A stretch of DNA of 64,000 nucleotides from Archivesica marissinica. Its lineage: Eukaryota; Mollusca; Bivalvia; Venerida; Vesicomyidae. A program made the translations under genes and the position numbers. Below, in pieces: positions 57,983-64,000 of this stretch (position 1 is its first letter; every line of letters begins with the position of its first letter). A model generated the notes under the pieces. It saw only the letters and a program-made list of their open reading frames with translations. It had not been told where the DNA came from and ran no database searches. The stretch is taken from NCBI GenBank assembly GCA_014843695.1, contig CM026390.1, forward strand, positions 102,031,992 through 102,095,991, in the 5' to 3' direction.

Positions 57983-60881
57983 CTGAAACGAAAATTGATA
58001 CTGTTACCATCATTCTAATATGTGCTAGTTTTATTTCATCTACTTCGGCAACTGAATATTATATATGTAGAATACAATGTTGGTTGGAGAATTTACTTAC
58101 AGTCTACACCTGTTATGTCAAAGTCGGTTATGTAAAATGTCCGGTTATATCGATGTCGGATCAAAGACCCGTTCCAGACACTATCAGTTTACATATAACT
58201 GGCTCCATTTATATAAAATTTCGTTAAGTCAAACTTCGATTATGTCGAAGTATTTTGTTCGGTCCGGCGGAATTCGACATAATGGATGTAGACTGTATTT
58301 AACATTTATGGTAGCTCTAAAGTCCACATATGTTAACGCTAAATATGACGGCGACGAAATCAGACGCTTGGGTGAGGGGTGCGGCTCATTGGCCTAGTGG
58401 TTAAGGTCGTTGACTTCAAATCACGTGTCCATGACCGCAATTTGGTTCGTATCTCACTGGAAATGTCGAATTATTTCATGTGTGGAAGCCAGCTCGTCCT
58501 TGTCTGAAATACCACTCGTAGTGGCGGGAACTCGGGCTCTTCCGCCACCAGTAGTAGCTGGGGAGTCGCCATATACACTTTATTTATTTTACAACGATTG
58601 CGAAGCAAGTTTTAACAATTTATATTAATCACTCTCGTTGGCGCGGATGAAAGCGTAAATGTCGTCATTCGTGTGGGAAGAAACCGGAGTACCCCGGGAA
58701 AACCCACCGATCTGTCCGATCTGGCGACTACCGTACCAGTTCACATACTTCCCGCTCCGAGGATCAACCCCGGGTTGGATTAGTGAGAAGCGAGCGCGCT
58801 AACAACTGCGCTAATCGGACAGCCATATACCATAAGTAGTGGGTGTGGTTTTAATCCACTAACACAAATAAACAGACAAACTAAATCTGACGAAATAATA
58901 TCTATATTTAAATGTATAAACAGTTATACAACCTAAGAATCAATGCCTGTCTCCAAACATTTGTGGAAGTCGTGATAGCGCAGTGGATGCGCGTTCGCTT
59001 CATGTGCGAAAGGTCCGGAGTTCGAGTCCCGCTGGAGCCGTTACGATTGTGCCCTTAGGCAAGGCATTTAAATTCCACATCGCCTCTTCTCTCTCCTTCA
59101 TGGCGATGGATTCCATCAGGAATGAGGTCTCGGGATGATTAATATAAGTTGAAAGAACTTGTTTCGCATTCGAGCTAAATTAAATAATATAAACTAAACA
59201 TTTAAATTCTATTGCAAACGATGAAAGCATGCAATGATTACGTATTTGGTATTAACACTAACCATAGTGGCGGCGGCAATATTTCTTCATCTTCAGTTTT
59301 CTGCTCTTGTTGCATTTGTTGGTACAATCCCCACCTGCATCAATCAGATATGTATGTCATTAGTAATTGTGTATCGTGGAAACACCAAACGTATGTGGCA
59401 GGAGAGGACAAACATAAGCTGTGTAGCTTTGTCCAATTCCTTACTTCAGTTGTTGTAAGTAACCATGTACATGATAGAAACTAAATATGTTTAAACCAAA
59501 TAAGATGTTATTAATGACAACATGTTGGTATTCGGACAGATCCAGCACTAGCGTCACCCAACTAATAAGTGTGATCAGTGATGGTCCACTGATAGGCCAC
59601 AGTGAAAGAGAAGAGGAAACTCGGTGGTTCGAACCCAGAAGACGGCGAGAATTACATAATATTTTCAGAGTGTCTTGATTTGTTTTGTTAATTGTTTTGA
59701 ACAACTGTAGATATGTTTATTTTATGACACGGGCCTGTTAGCCTACTCGAAAATGTGAAAAATAACGGTTTAGACTATTTCATCACAATGCATTTCTAAC
59801 AGCCTCCTCTAATATTATATAAACTTCCTGAGTATATTGATATGAACAGTCCAACGCAGACACACTATTACGTTTTTTCTTGCGTATAACACTTACACTC
59901 AACACAATTCCTAGTGTTTTTACGTCGTTATTTATCGTCGCTACCGGTTGTCCATATGAGCGACGCCTCCTGAAGAGATTAGTTATTTTAGATTTTTGGA
60001 GGATAGTGCATGATACAAACAGAGACCCATTCCAGAATCTCCTCTGGTTCTTTTACGTGCACGGTGTAAAGCACCGACACGAGACCTCGGTTTAACGTCC
60101 CATCTGAAAGACTGTTAATTTTATTAGGGTCAGACGGGGGATCGAACCTGCGATCCCTGGATTACAAGTCCAGCGTGTTACCACTGGACCACAATTCCTA
60201 ACCGGTCAACGGGTGTTTTACGGTATTTGGAGCTATCTAATAACCACATAATATCAATATTCATATTATCTTATTAGTTATGTTTTATTACAGATCGTTA
60301 TGCAATATTTCTGTATAATCATTTCGGATAAAATGCTTTACATTACAATACGAACATATTTATAGTGTATGATTATTAATTGGCTCCAAACATTTTAAAA
60401 TACCCGGTGACCTATTTGGAATTTTGTTGAGTGTAGATTGCTAATGCATACTTTCATATCAAAATTGTATGTGTAGATATATATAAATAATGTCATCAAA
60501 CTCGGTATGCAACGTACTGTCAGTTGATGTATCTGGGCGTGGTCCTGGTCTTGGCCCCTTTGGAATTTCTGAAGACATTAAAACATATGGTTAATTCACA
60601 AAACGCATGCGATTGATTGTAAAAACATATATAATATATATGGGTATAGTAATATAAATATATTTTATAGTATCCAAAACGGGTGTCTTAAGTTATGATA
60701 TAAATGTAATAACGACTTCATAACGACTTACTAATGCATGGAGCTATTGGAGACTTGCTTTGCTGGTACCCGGGAGCGCACCGGTCACATGTAAGTCCGA
60801 TAACCCCATCTTTACAGGGGCACTGGCCTGTCGTAGCGTTACATGTCCGTCCCAGGGCTCCAACAGGGTGGCAGTCACAGG
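57633..60881 (-). CDS. netrin: Netrin, 3' coding exons (third laminin-EGF repeat to NTR domain)
   Basis: Four minus-strand exons join in phase 1: 60881-60732, 60568-60518, 59334-59263 and 57982-57633, giving 623 coding bases ending in TAA. Netrins are secreted guidance cues that bind DCC/UNC-40 and UNC-5 receptors. Visible here are the laminin-EGF repeat ([13 protein letters not shown] ... [20 protein letters not shown]), the [17 protein letters not shown] linker, and the NTR/C345C domain ([53 protein letters not shown]) with a basic C-terminal tail ([13 protein letters not shown]). Every junction has GT/AG sites and keeps the frame. The laminin N-terminal domain and first two EGF repeats must lie beyond 64000. 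Introns contain a MITE and several SINEs. Confidence 0.92.
58098..58297. mobile_element. MITE with TACAGTCT ends (copy 2), in the netrin intron
   Basis: 200 bp from TACAGTCTACACCTGTTATG to CATAATGGATGTAGACTGTA, an inverted repeat of about 20 bp. Related to 56753-56943. Confidence 0.82.
58379..58576 (+). mobile_element. tRNA-like SINE, family E, split by SINE D
   Basis: GTGCGGCTCATTGGCCTAGTGG resembles an A box and TTGGTTCGTATCTC a B box. The body reads on to GGGGAGTCGCCATATAC, where SINE D is inserted. Sequence beyond 58831 may be its 3' end. Only one copy is present, so the family status is tentative. Confidence 0.5.
58577..58821 (-). mobile_element. tRNA-derived SINE, family D (copy 2, inverted) with 9-bp target duplication
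   Basis: Complement of the family D head and tail. GCCATATAC occurs at 58568-58576 and 58822-58830. Confidence 0.9.
58963..59195 (+). mobile_element. tRNA-derived SINE, family A (copy 4) with 8-bp target duplication
   Basis: Full-length family A in the netrin intron. AAACATTT occurs at 58955-58962 and 59196-59203. Confidence 0.92.
59263..59334 (-). CDS. netrin: Netrin exon: start of the NTR domain
   Basis: 72 bp after a GATGCAG acceptor and before a GTTAGT donor, phase 1 at both ends. It encodes [23 protein letters not shown], the Cys pattern at the start of the netrin C-terminal domain. Plus-strand ORFs across it are shadows. Confidence 0.88.
59335..59903 (-). other. Netrin intron, mostly unassigned
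   Basis: A lone B-box-like GGTGGTTCGAACCC near 59623 hints at another SINE remnant. Otherwise nothing is recognised. Confidence 0.4.
59914..60190 (-). mobile_element. tRNA-derived SINE, family C (copy 3, inverted) with 10-bp target duplication
   Basis: Complement of family C. ACAATTCCTA occurs at 59904-59913 and 60191-60200. Confidence 0.92.
60518..60568 (-). CDS. netrin: Netrin exon: Pro-rich linker
   Basis: 51 bp after TCTTCAG and before GTACGT, phase 1 at both ends. It encodes [17 protein letters not shown]. The CIKIP continuation across the junction is typical of netrins. Confidence 0.85.
60732..60881 (-). CDS. netrin: Netrin exon: third laminin-type EGF repeat
   Basis: 150 bp after a TTTCAG acceptor and before a GTAAGT donor. 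It encodes [20 protein letters not shown] through [13 protein letters not shown] with eight cysteines, phase 1 at both ends. Confidence 0.93.
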
Positions 60882-61035
60882 CTGAAATACACGCACAAAT
60901 ATGTTATGATATATGACGTCTCCCTCAGCATCTTATTAATAATAACATATTAGTATCCAATCAGCTATAACGTCTTGTTATCTACACATACAATATATAT
61001 TTACGTTTTACAATTCCAGTTTTATGTTTATTATT
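60882..61035 (-). other. Netrin intron upstream of the EGF-repeat exon
   Basis: Short AT-rich intron stretch before the satellite. The preceding netrin exons were not found in the rest of the window. Confidence 0.5.
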
Positions 61036-61268
61036 ATAGTAACAATGCTGAACGCACGATGATCCACCCATCGTAACGACTGTATAATGATAGATATATC
61101 TTGAGCTCACGATCAACCTATCGTAATGGCGAGATCAATGCTGAACTCACGATGATCCACCCATCGTAACGACTGTATAATGATAGATATATCTTGAGCA
61201 CACGATCAACCTATCGTAATGGCGAGATCAATGCTGAACTCACGACCCAGGCATCGTAACGATTGTAT
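61036..61268. repeat. 90-bp satellite, left block
   Basis: Units contain TGATAGATATATCTTGAGCT, CACGATCAACCTATCGTAAT and CACGCATCGTAACGACTGTA. A variant carries CACGATGATCCACCCATCG. Confidence 0.92.
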
Positions 61269-61855
61269 AATTAAGAAATAATAAGTATCAACCGTGGTAT
61301 ATCGCAGAATAACCCGAGTTTGAAGTTCTTATACGTAGAAATATATCACGCATAAGAACGACAAACGAGGGTTATTCTGTGATATACCACGGTTGATACT
61401 TATTATTTCGATTCTAATAATTTTAAAGGAGTATTTTCTTCAAACGCCGCTGCATTTGGCTTTCGAAATTTCCTCCCGCGTAAGGGGTGATGACGTTATT
61501 TTTTATGGAAAATATCAATCTAGTGCATAAATGAACAAAAGTTGTAACTGATCAATAATTTTATTTATTTTGTCAAATAAAACTGTACAGAATAGTAACT
61601 GAAACGTTACTTAACAGAAAAACAAGATGGACAAGAGATTATCTGATTCTAAAAATAGCTCACTTCCGTGAATTCCAACGGTATTTTTTACAAACATCAC
61701 ATGACTTTCATTCATAAAACTTTACATGCATTGTATAAATGACGTAGCCAAAACACGGTGCGCGTGCAGCATAGTTCAAGGTAGGTATATTGCAGAATAA
61801 CCCGAGATTGATTTTTACTCTACACGTATGTATGTTATTAGCTGGGTCGTGTTAG
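61269..61855. mobile_element. Foldback element inserted in the 90-bp satellite
   Basis: 61275-61409 is a large hairpin: arms GAAATAATAAGTATCAACCG...GCAGAATAACCC and their complement are nearly perfect over about 50 bp. A third copy of GGTATATTGCAGAATAACCC lies at 61784-61803 near the other end of the interruption, after which the satellite resumes. Confidence 0.7.
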
Positions 61856-62316
61856 AATGATAGATATATCTTGAGCTCACGATCAACCTATCGTAATGGC
61901 GATATCAATGCTGAACTCACGACCCACGCATCGTAACGACTGTATAATGATAGATATATCTTGAGCTCACGATCAACCTATCGTAATGGCGATATCTATG
62001 CTGAACTCACGACCCACGCATCGTAACGACTGTATAATGATAGATATATCTTGAGCTCACGATCAACCTATCGTAATGGCGATATAAATGCTGAACGCAC
62101 GATGATCCACCCATCGTAACGACTATATAATGATAGATATATCTTGAGCTCACGATCAACCTATCGTAATGGCGAGATCAATGCTGAACGCACGATGATC
62201 CACCCATCGTAACGACTGTATAATGATAGATATAATTATCTTGAGCTCACGATCAACCTATCGTAATGGCGATATCAATGTTGAACTCACGACCCAGGCA
62301 TCGTAACGACTGTAAT
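61856..62316. repeat. 90-bp satellite, right block
   Basis: Five units of the same satellite as 61036-61268, in the same orientation. Confidence 0.93.
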
Positions 62317-62326
62317 GACTAGACGA

Positions 62327-62466
62327 ATATGTACACGATGCATCTCTCACCAGTGACTTGCATAGACCGCAAGGATGTGGACACGATACTGGGAATATGT
62401 ACATGATGCATCTCTCACCAGTGACTTGCATAGACCGCAAGGATGTGGACGCGATACTGGGAATAT
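62327..62466. repeat. Two tandem copies of a 70-bp unit
   Basis: GATGCATCTCTCACCAGTGA and CTTGCATAGACCGCAAGGAT recur 70 bp apart with few changes. Confidence 0.9.
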
Positions 62467-63289
62467 AACAGTGATGTTTGCACAGAAGCTAAGAATGGAT
62501 AGCCCTGATATTGAAGACTAATTAGGAGTTAACACATCATCCAGCATTGGCTGCTCTTTATTAAGGTTATATGTAATTAGTTAATGGCCGTGCGGTTCCT
62601 TATGTCTGTATATAATATCATGATAGCCTATTTTCCTCTTTTAAAAACGCAATGTGGCATCGCATGGTTCACAAAAGAATTAATTAAGACATAACATGTT
62701 TCAGCGTTGTGGTAGCAGACGATACACTAGTGACTGGTAGGAAGTTAATCGTGCATTCCAGGCACGTCTGCTACAGAGGTACCCGACATATGCCAATATA
62801 TATCTCATGAGGACAATACAATACGTATGTGTTTCTAGTTGGAAGAATATTATTAATGTATCTGTTTGCTTCAAATGTTGACGCCAATATGCAAAATAGC
62901 AGGCATATATTCAGAATATATTAATAAACAGTTAACATGTATTATCTCTATGCGCATGCCGATAAAAGTTGATATGCCACTTAAAAATAAAATATGTAGT
63001 CCACCAAACAACCTGTTTTTGTTAGTTCTACGTAAATGTAAGCTGGCTTGAAAGCAGAAAGCGAACATATCCACTGGGCATTACAAGACTAGCGTATGTA
63101 AATACATCACGGAATAACTACACCCCTGTGTATACTTATATACCGGGATGTTTGTTTATCGTTAAATGAATTCGATGTGTTACATGTGCTGTTGTATTTA
63201 ATTGTTGGTTGGTTGTCCGGGGATACCAGTTACAGTTTGGAATCGGCTGGAACTGCAGTTTATATAGGTTTATGACCTTTTGTTCAATA
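62467..63289. other. Unassigned DNA
   Basis: About 820 bp without a recognised gene, presumably netrin intron. It ends in TGTTCAATAAAATC, a retroposon-like 3' end that leads into the (ATCT)n run. Confidence 0.45.

Positions 63290-64000
<711 letters not shown>

Noticed and set aside
59212..59484. Plus-strand ORFs with a hydrophobic, signal-like start
   Set aside because: They are antisense shadows of the netrin exon at 59263-59334, whose splice sites and phase fit on the minus strand.

Overview
The window looks like a gene-poor, repeat-saturated stretch of an invertebrate nuclear genome. I infer a lophotrochozoan, most likely a bivalve mollusc. The reasons are spliced genes with long introns, several tRNA-headed SINE families, abundant minisatellites and MITEs, an AT-rich background, and a 1000-base N scaffold gap. 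The species cannot be named from sequence alone.

Two real host genes are visible, both on the minus strand. The first (188-20387) is an ecto-nucleotide pyrophosphatase/phosphodiesterase of the short ENPP4/5-like type. It has three coding exons with matching phases, 423 residues, and all expected metal ligands. The second (57633-60881) is the 3' part of a netrin: four phase-1 exons encode the third laminin-EGF repeat, a linker and the C-terminal NTR domain. Three of these exons are too short to stand out as ORFs and were found by splice-site and motif reading. Its 5' exons lie beyond the right edge.

The 17.6-kb first intron of the ENPP gene holds nested mobile elements. An old DNA transposon (8000-19717) has diverged terminal inverted repeats of about 330-350 bp. 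It carries a wrecked copy of a widespread uncharacterised invertebrate protein family. Inside it sit a 631-bp sequence, apparently identical to a copy 5 kb upstream, and a Ty3/gypsy element (12299-19387). The gypsy element has 201-bp LTRs, a 4-bp target duplication, a tRNA-Leu-type primer site, an extra SGNH-hydrolase-like ORF before gag, and a gag-pol reading frame broken by two stops and one frameshift. A hairpin motif recurs near both ends of its internal region, with compensatory stem changes.

From 20.8 to 55 kb the DNA is almost entirely tandem arrays: 10-11-bp, a roughly 36-45-bp TA-rich array of 10.7 kb with the gap, a 30-bp array of 6.2 kb, 34-bp, 24-bp (split by a LINE insertion), two different 47-bp arrays and an 82-bp array. 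SINEs of at least four families, three TTAAAGC-ended MITEs and LINE 3' tails lie between them. The netrin region carries two TACAGTCT-ended MITEs, several SINEs with target duplications, and a 90-bp satellite interrupted by a foldback element. The window ends inside a long (ATCT)n run.

All assignments come from reading the sequence and remembered family motifs. No database search was run, and all percentages are counts by eye.
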